Under the pieces are notes generated by a model, which did no database searches, was not told the DNA's origin, and was given only the letters and a program-made list of their open reading frames with translations. Of a stretch of 64,000 nucleotides of DNA, positions 44,320 through 54,297 are shown piece after piece. The DNA is from Clonostachys chloroleuca (lineage: Eukaryota; Ascomycota; Sordariomycetes; Hypocreales; Bionectriaceae). The stretch is taken from the NCBI GenBank assembly GCA_037952775.1, contig JBANAY010000003.1, positions 2,170,001 through 2,234,000 on the forward strand, read 5' to 3'. Within the stretch, counting starts at the first letter, position 1. Each line of letters opens with the position of its first letter. The translations under genes and the position numbers were made by a program.

Positions 44320-46938
44320 TCACATCCTCCACCGGCCGCCCTTACTGTTCTTCGCCGGCGACGGTATCAAGAATCCATCCTTGTCGTACAGCCCTATGCT
44401 CTCTATGCTCTGGTTACTCTGATGCTGCGGCTGCGCCCGCCGCTGTGGCTCATCTGCGCTGCTGCCTGGTGCAACAATGGAGTTGGTATCCGCCAATGGA
44501 ACAGTCAGGCTCGGACCCAAACGGCCCTCCCGCGGGTGATCCGGCATCTCGAACCTCACCGTCCTCATATTAAGAACCTGATTCTCCTTGTTCGCCTCCG
44601 TCTTCTCCAAGTTCGTGACGGCCGAGCGAGACCTCGCCACGTAGCTCTGCTGCTGCCGGGCTTCCCTGCTGCCCTTGAGGGCGTTCATGCCGCCTAGGCT
44701 CAGGTAGTTCCTGTTCCCCGCGGCGGCGCTCTTCGAGTTGGTCCGCAGCGGTGAGAACCCACCGCCCCTGATGGCCGGAATCGCGGCCGACTCCGCCGCC
44801 GCGTCACTGAGGAACGTCGATGCGAGCGACGCGACGCTGTATGAGCTCACCACGCTGTTCGTCCTCCTCAGCTCCGCGATCGTGCTCCCCACCGTCTGGC
44901 CCCTGATCGAGAGCGTGCTCCCCAGACCCCTGGGCAGCTCCGTGTGCTGGTCCTCGTGAGGGAGCTCAACGTCGTAGATGGAGCTGGAGACCGACCCGCT
45001 GCGCGAGATGGGCGGCGGTGAGATGACCATGTACTTGGAGGTCGGTCGCGAAGAAGGACCCGGCTGGATGATGCAGCTGTTTGCCCTCGCACTCGCGCAC
45101 GAGGGTGGGATGGGGAGCTCTCGCTGAGGCTGTGTGCCGAGCATCGACAAAACCTGGCGCTCGTCGAGGGGAGAAGAGGACAGCCCAACGTCCGCCACCG
45201 GGCCGCCTCGCTTTACTGGTGTTGAGTAGCTCTCGGGGCTGGAGGAATCCTTCCGGTAGCCCGCGGGCCTGGGGAAGTTCTCTGCTTTGGGTGTGACAGT
45301 CTGCTCCTCCTCGTCGCTGGTATTGCTCTCGACGGAGTGCACAGAGCAAGACACCAAGCTAGCCTCTGACGATTCCGTGGACAGGAAGAGACTTCTCGAC
45401 GTCATCTCTGGCGTCAGCGCGCTCTTGGGCCTCACTTCTTCCTGATTCCTGAAGTCGCTGATCGATAGCAGTGGTAACCGGGTAGAGGAGACGGGTGTCA
45501 GGCTGCTCATCTTCGGCTGCTCACTTTGTGGACGGGCCGCCGTTCGAGCATTCACCGAGACAGTTCTCAGTGGCGCAGGTACGGCCGACTCATCAAAGAT
45601 TTGTAGCCCCTCGATGGTCTTTGCACGTCTGAGTGGGCGCGGCCCGTTGAGTTGCGGTCTGGTACCCTTCACAACAAAAGGGTCGTCAGTCTCAGTACGA
45701 CGGGTCTCTTCCTCGGGCTCCCCGACACTGTACAGCGTCGACAGGGCACTGGATACCTCGCTCTCGATAGAAACGCGACGGAGGTATTCTTCCTCCTGCG
45801 GTCTGCTATCCCGGGCTGAATTGCCTCCCATGGCACCTTGCTGCCAATGAGGATGAGGTTGGAATTGGGGTTTGGGGATCGGTTGCCTCTGCTGAGGAGC
45901 CGTCCACTCCTGTCCCCTTAGCCTACTTGGGCTCGACATGCCCCCCGGAAGCTCGAGCTCGGCGGTCGCTTGTCTGATGAGGCTATTTGCCACGCTTCCA
46001 ATGGAGGTGATGGATGCGTTGCGGCTGTGTGCCCTGACAGGTGTGGGAGTGCCAGGCGGTTGGCTGCCCCTCTTGCTTGGGCTGGGCGTCATCCGTCCAT
46101 TGCTGTGGCTCGAGACAACAGTCCGTCCACTGTGAGGCGTCTTGGATGGCGAGCCAGTTTTTGTGGGCGACCCGCCCCTTTTGGGTGACTTTCGAGAGTT
46201 CTTTTCGGGCGAGAGACTAATTCCGTCGCGGAGTCGCTTTTCAGTCGAGGCAAGAATATCCCTGAGGTCTGACTCTGTGGCGTATGCTCTGATGGGCATC
46301 AGGGGGGGGGGGATTCTTGGCCTCCCACGTGGGAGCGCCGTTAGGCTTGGAAGGTCCGGTTCTGTTTGGCTCTCGTTGATTGGCGTCTGACGCTTCTGTA
46401 CTTCGATCTTTTGGTTGTCGGGGGGTGCTTGAGCGAGCTTCTCCCGGGGAGGCTCTTCAAGGTCGGGCAGGGTCGGCGATGCGCTGAGCCACCCCTCTTT
46501 GGAAAACCAGCTATCCCTGAAGGACAATCGTCGAACCCGTGGTCCATGTAGGGCTTCTTCGTCAACCCAGCTCCGTCCTCTCTCCTTCTTGCCGGCGCCA
46601 TTGGTAAAACTGTTATATGTCGGCAAGGGTGGCAGCACCGGAGGTAGAGTCATCGAGAGCCTGCTTGACATGCGGCTGAACGACGATTGCGACAGGAATC
46701 CACGTTTTCCAGAGGAAAACTGCTGGGATCTCTCGGATGATAGGTGTGCTGCATTCGTATAAACCACCAAGTCGGTCGGTTTGAAACGCCGCTTGTACCA
46801 CCAGCCGAAGAGGAGGCCGACAGCAACAGCCAGCAGGAGTCCTCCACCTATGCCAATTGCGAGCAACCAACCTAGCCCAAGACCAGGACCAGATGACTTG
46901 GACGCTTCTCTTCTCGCAAGCATAGGTGATAGATCCAT
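44320..46938 (-). CDS. Large single-pass membrane protein with disordered tail, 872 aa
   Basis: One uninterrupted exon. Residues about 20-45 form a Gly-rich membrane helix (LGWLLAIGIGGGLLLAVAVGLLFGW) followed by WYKRRFK, so the long C-terminal part should be cytoplasmic. There is no cleavable signal peptide; the N-terminus is short (about 20 residues). The remaining 820 residues are Ser/Pro/Arg-rich and of low complexity, with likely kinase target sites (RTVS, RRLSF, RVSIESE), a KRGGSPTKTGSPSKTPHSGR basic stretch, and short ordered pieces such as ATESDLRDILASTEKRLRDG and PSPAKNSKGGRWRM at the end. I do not recognise a named family; the plan is that of ascomycete membrane-tethered scaffolds. 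A G11 run (near 46297-46309) codes Pro-Pro-Pro and is a length-error risk. Confidence 0.75.
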   Translation of the reverse strand: MDLSPMLARREASKSSGPGLGLGWLLAIGIGGGLLLAVAVGLLFGWWYKRRFKPTDLVVYTNAAHLSSERSQQFSSGKRGFLSQSSFSRMSSRLSMTLPPVLPPLPTYNSFTNGAGKKERGRSWVDEEALHGPRVRRLSFRDSWFSKEGWLSASPTLPDLEEPPREKLAQAPPDNQKIEVQKRQTPINESQTEPDLPSLTALPRGRPRIPPPLMPIRAYATESDLRDILASTEKRLRDGISLSPEKNSRKSPKRGGSPTKTGSPSKTPHSGRTVVSSHSNGRMTPSPSKRGSQPPGTPTPVRAHSRNASITSIGSVANSLIRQATAELELPGGMSSPSRLRGQEWTAPQQRQPIPKPQFQPHPHWQQGAMGGNSARDSRPQEEEYLRRVSIESEVSSALSTLYSVGEPEEETRRTETDDPFVVKGTRPQLNGPRPLRRAKTIEGLQIFDESAVPAPLRTVSVNARTAARPQSEQPKMSSLTPVSSTRLPLLSISDFRNQEEVRPKSALTPEMTSRSLFLSTESSEASLVSCSVHSVESNTSDEEEQTVTPKAENFPRPAGYRKDSSSPESYSTPVKRGGPVADVGLSSSPLDERQVLSMLGTQPQRELPIPPSCASARANSCIIQPGPSSRPTSKYMVISPPPISRSGSVSSSIYDVELPHEDQHTELPRGLGSTLSIRGQTVGSTIAELRRTNSVVSSYSVASLASTFLSDAAAESAAIPAIRGGGFSPLRTNSKSAAAGNRNYLSLGGMNALKGSREARQQQSYVARSRSAVTNLEKTEANKENQVLNMRTVRFEMPDHPREGRLGPSLTVPLADTNSIVAPGSSADEPQRRAQPQHQSNQSIESIGLYDKDGFLIPSPAKNSKGGRWRM

Positions 46939-47696
46939 TGCAATGGAGTGAGTACAAATATCCTTCGGTTGGTTTAAAGTCTGCCTGCAAGCCCGACGTT
47001 ATCCACGATCTTGAGCTTGTTTGTAGACCTCACCACGGACAGCATCGAGAGGAAAAATCAAGAGCGAGGAACATGGATGACCACAGAAACGTGGTCAACC
47101 AGTCTGATTTTGTTGACTTTGTCCATGTTTATGCTATTTTGATTGCATCGTTGCGGTAAAGTCTCAGGACAATATCGAGAGGAATGTGTTGCTCGGCGTG
47201 ATGCATTCCTGGGGAAATAATCATCCACCTTGGCAAGTGCTTATCATCATCCCTTCTCTCCGTGCGGGTGCGCTGTCACTGCAGAGGAACATTTGGCTTG
47301 TCATTTAGGGCACCCCTGATGCTTCTTATTGGAATAACTACCTAAGCTATGATGGGAGATCCATAGTCATAAATCGCACGATTGCGGTACGAAATCGAAA
47401 AAGAAACAAGGAAACACCATTCGCCGCCCACTGCTGCCGATAAAACTGCTCGCATATTTTCTTCAAGGCTTATATTCTCAAAGACTTAAGTTGGATCTTT
47501 GCCCACAACCCGAGTGTAGGCCCTTGTTTGAGGGAGAAGCCAGCATCTGGAACCAGTCCAGATCAAGAAAGTCGAAGTAAATCAAAAAAAAAAAAAAAAA
47601 AAAAAAATAGAAACAAAACCAACCGCACATCCATGTGATATCCTTCCGGGGTGCCTTTTAGACAGATTGCTTTTTTTGGGCTTTCTCACTCATTTG
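46939..47696. other. Spacer with long A run
   Basis: Promoter of the 872-residue protein gene at the left and 3' flank of the DUF1996 gene at the right. A run of about 25 A lies at 47584-47608. It could be a homopolymer or the tail of an old retrocopy, but no coding remnant is recognisable beside it. Confidence 0.45.
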
Positions 47697-49544
47697 CTAG
47701 TACCTATACCCATGTGCATGAGCATGCATATGGGCTGCGCGTTTCTTTCGCTGAACGCTTCCTTCAGGTAATGATGTAGGGGGACCGGTACCAGTGATAG
47801 TGACAGTGCCGGTTGCCTCGATTCGCTCCGTGATCCATATAAGCTCCTCCTCATACAAAATCTTAGTGACAATGTTGCCATTCGTGATGTACTGGGTAGA
47901 CACGTAGTTGGCATTGGGATTCACTGGGTTGGGAGCTGAGGTTGTAGGAACAGGGATAGATGTCTGTTCAACGAAGACCTCGGCACTGCTAGAGGTAGTC
48001 GAGGAGCTGATGATTACCTCACTGGTTGAGGTAGTAGTCGAGGAGCTGCTAGTGCTACTCGTGCTAGAGCTGCTACTGGTTGTGGTCGGAACCGGAGCCA
48101 CATAAACCGAGGATTCCTTGAACACTTGGCCAGGTAGCGGCGAAGCAGCGTCTGAAGGGGTTTGCCCTGGAGCATAGGTCAAAGCGGGAGTAGTCTTTGA
48201 AGGTTTGCTATCGTCATCGCCGTCCGACGAACCATCTCCATAAGTGATCTCGACGTTTCCGGGCAATGAGCTAAGAGGGCCGTTGACGTTCTCCGAACTT
48301 AAGACCGAGGGCGTCTTCATCTTGCACTCTCTAGCTGTAGCCTCGTCTACGACATTGAAGATTGGGCAGTCTTCAATCTTCCCAGACGCGTTGGTGCAGG
48401 TTTCAATGGCTTCCTGGAGGAATCCAGGCTCCCATCCCATGATGAAGTCAGCATGATACCCGAAGCCTGTGAGACGGAAGATTAAAGTTAATATATGCTC
48501 TCGATATGCCAGACTGTCAAGGAGCTAACTTACCAGAAGGATCGCCATTGGACAAAACAAAAATTCCGTCACGGCCAACCAGAGCCTGAGTTTCCCAGAT
48601 GACCTCATACAACAGGCCAGGGAGGCGGACAGGATGGGTCTCGGGGCAGTTACCGTTCATCACGAGATCAGGATAGGCAACATGGTCTTTGCTGTTACCA
48701 GAGTCCGTGTTTACGCCATCCCAACATGATGGGAACATGATCTCGAGTCTCAATCCATTCTTGCAGTTTGCATCGAGGTAAGCCTTATCGGGCATGTAGT
48801 GGCGGTAGAGAGTGCCTTCAGCAGCCCTGTCATAATTGAGGCAGTTGAACCCAAGGGCTCTCTGCTCAAGGTCGTCTTGAGTAGTCTGGCCGAGGGATTT
48901 CCACAGAGACTGTGCGGGATCGGCCAGACTTGGGTCACCAGCCGTGTATTTACGTCGCGAGGTAGTACCACTCAACATACGAAAGTTGGCAGGGTATCCG
49001 GTAATGTTCTCTGCGTTGAGGAGATAGTAGCTAAATCAAGGTTAGGACCCCGGACGAACTATCGGTATTGAAAGGACCGATATGGGAGGATTTGCAAAGG
49101 GCCACTTACGCCAGCATGCCACCAGTCTGGTTTACTACCTCGAACTGACCGGTGACCGCATCCTTGAAGTACACAGCAGGGTGCCAGTAGGCAGACATAT
49201 CCTGGGTGACACGGCACGAAGTGCAATCTCCAGCCATGAGCGACGCGGAATCGGCCGTCATCCCGATACCTAGTCAAACGTCTGGTCAGCGTTCCGCATG
49301 CCATGATTCACACCCCACGGGATGTGACGCTAGCTCGGGAGTCCCCGAACCGGGCTTACTAGCATCCGTTCAACTACTTACCATTGGACCCGTGAATTGC
49401 GTGAACATGTTTCGAGACCTCTCCTGGGTTAACAATCGGGTCGATTCGAGCAAGACCGACTCGGCCGGGGCATTCCATGCGCCAAAAAGCCTGGGCGCTG
49501 CCCAGTAAGCCGACACATGCGGCGATCAAGGTTTTGGCGAGCAT
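47697..49544 (-). CDS. Secreted DUF1996-domain protein, about 525 aa
   Basis: Four exons: 49544 to about 49382, about 49268-49108, about 49030-48530, and about 48467-47697. A signal peptide (MLAKTLIAACVGLLGSAQA) is followed by the DUF1996 opening FWRMECPGRVGLARIDPIVNPG and SKHVHAIHG. Then come DCTSCRVTQDMSAYWHPAVYF, NTDSGNSKDHVAYP, NCPETHPVRLPGLLYE and GYHADFIMGWE, all landmarks of this fungal secreted domain of unknown activity; the conserved His residues suggest a metal or catalytic site. A Ser/Thr-rich stalk (TTTSSSSSTSSTSSSSTTTSTS) follows, expected to be O-glycosylated. The C-terminus is unusual: RKKRAAHMHAHAHGYRY, a dibasic site and a short His-rich tail. No WSC domain or GPI signal is seen. 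Confidence 0.9.
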
Positions 49545-52500
49545 GGCAACAAGTATCCAACCAGACCAGCGTAGATGTGTGGTGCTTTCGTTGGCAAAAG
49601 AGGGAGTAAAGGAGTGTGAGTGGCACAGTGAGAGCTGCCAAATGTCAGACGTTAGTTGGAACAAATCGCGTGGATTAGAGATGTGAAGAGGAGAAAGTTG
49701 TGCAGGAAGGCGCGAGGCCGAGTGCGGTGATGAGCAGTCGTAACTTCTCGAGACCAACAGGGCTTATTGTTGAAAGTGAGAGGGGAAATGAGGGTGAGAG
49801 AAATGACAACACGTTCTGAGAAAGAGGGAAGGCGCGATTGAGGGCAGCGCGTGAAGGTGCAGCGGCGGCAGAATGAGCCTCACCGCACTCACAGATGCTG
49901 AGCAGATGATGATGCAGCCGCCAGCAGCTGTCCAACTTTTAGAATGTTTATCCGCCTCTCAACGAAGTGCACACGAAGTATTCCTGGGCCAAAAAGCCAA
50001 GTACAGTAAAGGGCTGTTGGGGAAACGAGCGTTGTATTCGAGTGCCGTACATCAAGAGTTACCAGGGGCAACAGTGCAGATTAAAATTGTTCAGATATGG
50101 CGGAAGGGAATGGAATAATGATGCTAGAACTCCTCAAAAGATCGCAAAGCAAACTTACTGATTCGACTGAAGCGGCACTGCCGTCGTCAGGAAAGAAAGA
50201 TGATGGTATAAGAATGAAAAAAGTTGGTTCGGTGAAGAGAAGATACCCAGATCGACTCGCAGGACCGGTCAGCAATTCGTGGGTTTGGCTGGCTATTCAA
50301 TGACTTTATCCCTCCGGGGCGAAGTCTTTGGACTTTTCCTGCCTCGTCCACGACTTCTGAAACCAATAGAATTCCAGCCCGAGGTCGCGATTGCCGACAC
50401 GCGCAAATGGCACTGCCTCGGTCGGACGCGTTCCAGCGCTATTGATGGCTGGTCAAATACCTTGTCAGGGCGGAAGAACTAGAATGCCCAGCTCAGTGGT
50501 GCCGCAGACACAATTCCAGCGTCTGGTCGAGTGTTCGAGATGATTGCCTGCTCCGCGATATGTCTCAGCATTTGGCCACCACACCGGATCTCCACCAACT
50601 GGTTGCCAAGGGCAGATAGGAAATAGACAATCCAGTATAATAGAGTTTCTATTCTCTCCTTTCCATAATTCTGAAAAGAAAAGCACTCGCGGAATGACGT
50701 ACGGTAATTCAGGTTTGATTCTGTCCAACAGTTCAACTGACGGCGGTGAGACGAGTTGAGTTTCCTTCAAGTCCGTCTATCAGGTTGGCCACCTGAACAA
50801 AGTACTTGCGCAACAAATCGGGCGGTCCGGGAAAGTTGAGCTGTAGAAATATATCGTGTTACTCGACTGGTCCTCCTGTGATTCCTCGTCGTCCTTGCGC
50901 ACGTACGCAAGAATCTCGTCCACTTACAAATGAATGGCGAGCCTTGGTTTCGTGGAGTACCGGTCAGATCCTCCAGAAAGGGCAGTAAAAAAGAAGCGGG
51001 GATATGTCCTTGCACGGAATGTATAGCGATTCAGTCAGAAACAGTTGTGGGCGAGACGGAGAGGCCTATCCTAAAATGCCGGTCAAAGAATGGAAAGTGT
51101 ATAAGAGAGCTGTGAGAGAGTGACTATCGATAGCGAGCGACAGTAAAGTGAGTGAGTGTGAGTTGGTCGAGCTGATGAACGAGCGGACGAATCCCCAGGA
51201 ATCGGTCGGATGCGCTTTCTCCTCGGTTGGGACAAGTCAAGACCCTCAAGGGAGAGAAGCATACATCTAAAGGGAAGGGTCGAGCATTAAAACCCCGATG
51301 TAGAGGACATAATTACGGAATGGTGAAACGGGGCCATTGAGTGCGACTCAGTGTGGAGACTGGTCCGGGAAACTGGCCAGGACCAGGGTAAATCCATCGC
51401 CAAGGATTCATCGGCAGCACCAGAGGGGGATTGAAACACAATCGCCATGCCTTCATTTCCTCCATGACCCCTCCCGGGCAGCTCAGCCCACAACCCCCAT
51501 TGGAGCCGCGCTTCCACGGGATCCGTCGGTGACCCAAGCAGCCAAACAAACGTTGATGGGCGCTTGAGTGCGACCTTGGACTGCCTGCCTGCATCCACAA
51601 TCTACACATGATCTCCTGACAGGCCCTTGACACTCCAGACGTCTCTGGTACACGCCAGAATATCACTTTCTCGCCCTTTATCACAAAGCTGCTGGTACCA
51701 GATACGGGCGCACAATGGGGTTGAAGATCAATCATCCACCATTCCACCAGCCAAGGATACAAAAAGAGCGCCGTCAAATCGGTTTACCAATCTCATGGCT
51801 GGCGCTCCTCCGGGCGAACCCAGTTCTAGCTCACTGCCGACAGGGTTTATGTATAGGATTGCGAAGCCTTTGACCTGCATAGTCAACGACTTGCTGGAAT
51901 TGTCGTCTGCCCTGATTGCGATAAGCACACTCGAAGCGGTATTGATTACATTCTCCACGCCAAGGGACACCAGATTTGCGTGACATTTCTCTAACAGGTC
52001 TCGCGTAGCGCCAGGAGAGAAAATCTTCTCAGAGATAGGTAAGTACTTGCTCACCTACGATCGCCAGCGCATGGGGTATCCCCTTCACACGTACAGAGAT
52101 TTGCAGCCCCCTCTTGGGGATGGGACATTTGTCTGTCGCAAAAGCAGAGATACAAATTGGCATCGCCGGCCACCACCCAATGAGACCCTTTAACTCGGCC
52201 CCCATGTCGGCACTTGACACTAGCTGGGAAAGGTATCCTATCATGTTCGATTTGGCCGTGTCATGCCGCCCGACGCTTGGACGGTCCCTTACATGACGTA
52301 TGAGTAATGTCCCGCTGCGGATCGAAATCCCGCCACTCTGCCGAGCCTCAAGGGCGTGTAAAAGGGATGGAGGAGTGGTGGGATATCCCCCGGCAAGTAT
52401 GTCATGAAAGCGAGCAGAGAGGAGGAGAGACAAACTGTATGCCTCGTTGTTCAAGCGCACGTAAATCCAGACCGCACGGGCTACCAAGGCCTGGGCCAGA

Positions 52501-54297
52501 GGTACGTAACGTAAGGTACCTGAAACGGCGAGAATTTCCTTCGTGCGACGTGTGGGGGTGCCGGACAGACAGCCCACCAACAAGCGCGTTTTTTAAAAAG
52601 AGGTCGCAACTCCCAGCAGTCAAAAATGCAACGGCGATAGACGGCCCCATCGCGCATTCTTGAACTCGTCATCGGATGTTCTGCATGGATGGCATTTAGG
52701 ATGTATCGTCGCTATACCTCGAGCCATGCATAATGGCCAGATCTCCGTCCCGCAGATATCTGCTTCCAAATCCCAGCCTGCGCATCCAGCTGCCTGTTCC
52801 TGCAGCATATCGAAATGAATGCTCGGGCGGGGCTCCATCCTATCTGTCTGAAGCAGACGGGTAGGCGCCCGTCCAACTTCGTGGGCGCATTGATGGGTAT
52901 CACACTGCAACCAACAGCGCTGCCTAGATTTCATGCCTAGCTCGTAATTGTTTGCCCTCCACGTGTCACAGGCAAGCAGCATGGAGGTGAGTGTCGGCGA
53001 TACGAGATGCCGTGCAATGCTGCAGCAACGGTGCAGCTGTCCTTGTTCTCAGCTGCAAGAGGAAAATATCACAGTTGGGCAGGATATCCTACGGTCCAAG
53101 AAGCTTCGTAACCATGTTCTGAATTGGTTAAAGGAGGCAGGGTCAATTTCAGTGGTGCGACCTCGACGACGGCAACAAATGTGCGACGCCGAAAATCTGG
53201 CTAAGCTTCTCTCGATCACCTCAAACCGTAAAGTGTTTGCAGCATATGTTGCTTCCCTCAGGCGAGCCGTTTCTTGTCGAAGTTCGAAACGAAAACATCT
53301 TTCGGCTCTTCTTTCAAATTTACTTAGATTTCAGGCGCGCTAGCCAAGATAAATTCAGGCGGCTTGATGCTGTGCCTTTCTCTCGGGGCCTCCAAATGAA
53401 GGAGGAGGCTATGAATAGCTTTAAGTCCATCCCCCTACCCAGCGACGGTCAATGTTGCTAAGCGCGCCAGTTGGTTGATTGAATCCACTTTATTTTTACT
53501 TTTTAAAATGTTAACTGTAGGGAGCTCAGTGGAACTCCGCATGCCTACTCAAGGTCAACCGCATCCTGCAGGATTATGACAAGGCAAAGAAACAGGCAAT
53601 GGACGTTTATAGTACTAAGAATGAGCTGTTCTAGCACTGAGCGCGCTACCCTTGCTCCTTTTGCCTACCTACCCTACAGCATGTTCCTATCACCAAGTTC
53701 TGGCAGGACTTGGAGTTTGGGTACCTCTCCGATATGGTAATTAAGCCGCATTTATTTTCCATAGTAGTAAAAAGTAATTTGATCATTTGATGTTTTTTGA
53801 ATGGTGATGATATGAGAAAGATGGGGGGCATAATGTCATCTGGTTTTGGGCAAGCTACTGTTGTATGCCGCCGCGCCACTAGGTGTGGCCCTGAAAAGTC
53901 AACGCTATGTAGGTGGTTAGAACCCGTGAGGGAGGAGCCCTCACTTTTCCAGTCCGCCCATCAGCTACCTCGAACAAAAAAGGGAAATTACCGGCAGAGG
54001 ACTTCAGCATCCATTATGGAGTGTGTATTGTCAGTGTTTCAACTTCCAGTCCTGGCACTGATGATCACGTGCAGCGGCGTTCCGGCCAGGTGTTCAGCCA
54101 CCTCCGCCACATCCAACTATCACGGAGCTTAAACTAATAGTACCGTCAGTGCCTTGCTTTAGTGGGCATATTATCGACCAGCTAGCGACGTCTCCTCAAC
54201 GTGCCTGACAACAATGCGACTAATTGACTAAAAAACAAATCACTCCTTTTTCATTTTTTGTCTGAAGCGATTTATTCTAGCATACACTCACTCCGCG
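49545..54297. other. 4.7 kb region without a convincing gene
   Basis: The DUF1996 promoter is at the left and the Swa2-like promoter at the right. The longest frames are 52029-52583 (minus, 184 codons) and 51728-52054 (minus, 109 codons), which overlap and show no family features. At 52948-53460 plus-strand frames look partly coding (NENIFRLFFQIYLDFRRASQ, MEVSVGDTRCRAMLQQRC). At 53530-53635 and 53670-53740 short stretches (LLKVNRILQDYDKAKKQAMD, KFWQDLEFGYLSDM) do so in other frames. I cannot join these or name a family; a decayed gene or a poorly conserved multi-exon gene would explain them. Confidence 0.35.

Noticed and set aside
47584..47608. Run of about 25 A as a sign of a retrocopy
   Set aside because: No target-site duplication or coding remnant recognised next to it; plain homopolymers are common in fungal spacers.
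52029..52583. 184-codon minus-strand open frame
   Set aside because: No recognisable domain, overlapped by other frames on both strands, no splice or promoter support.
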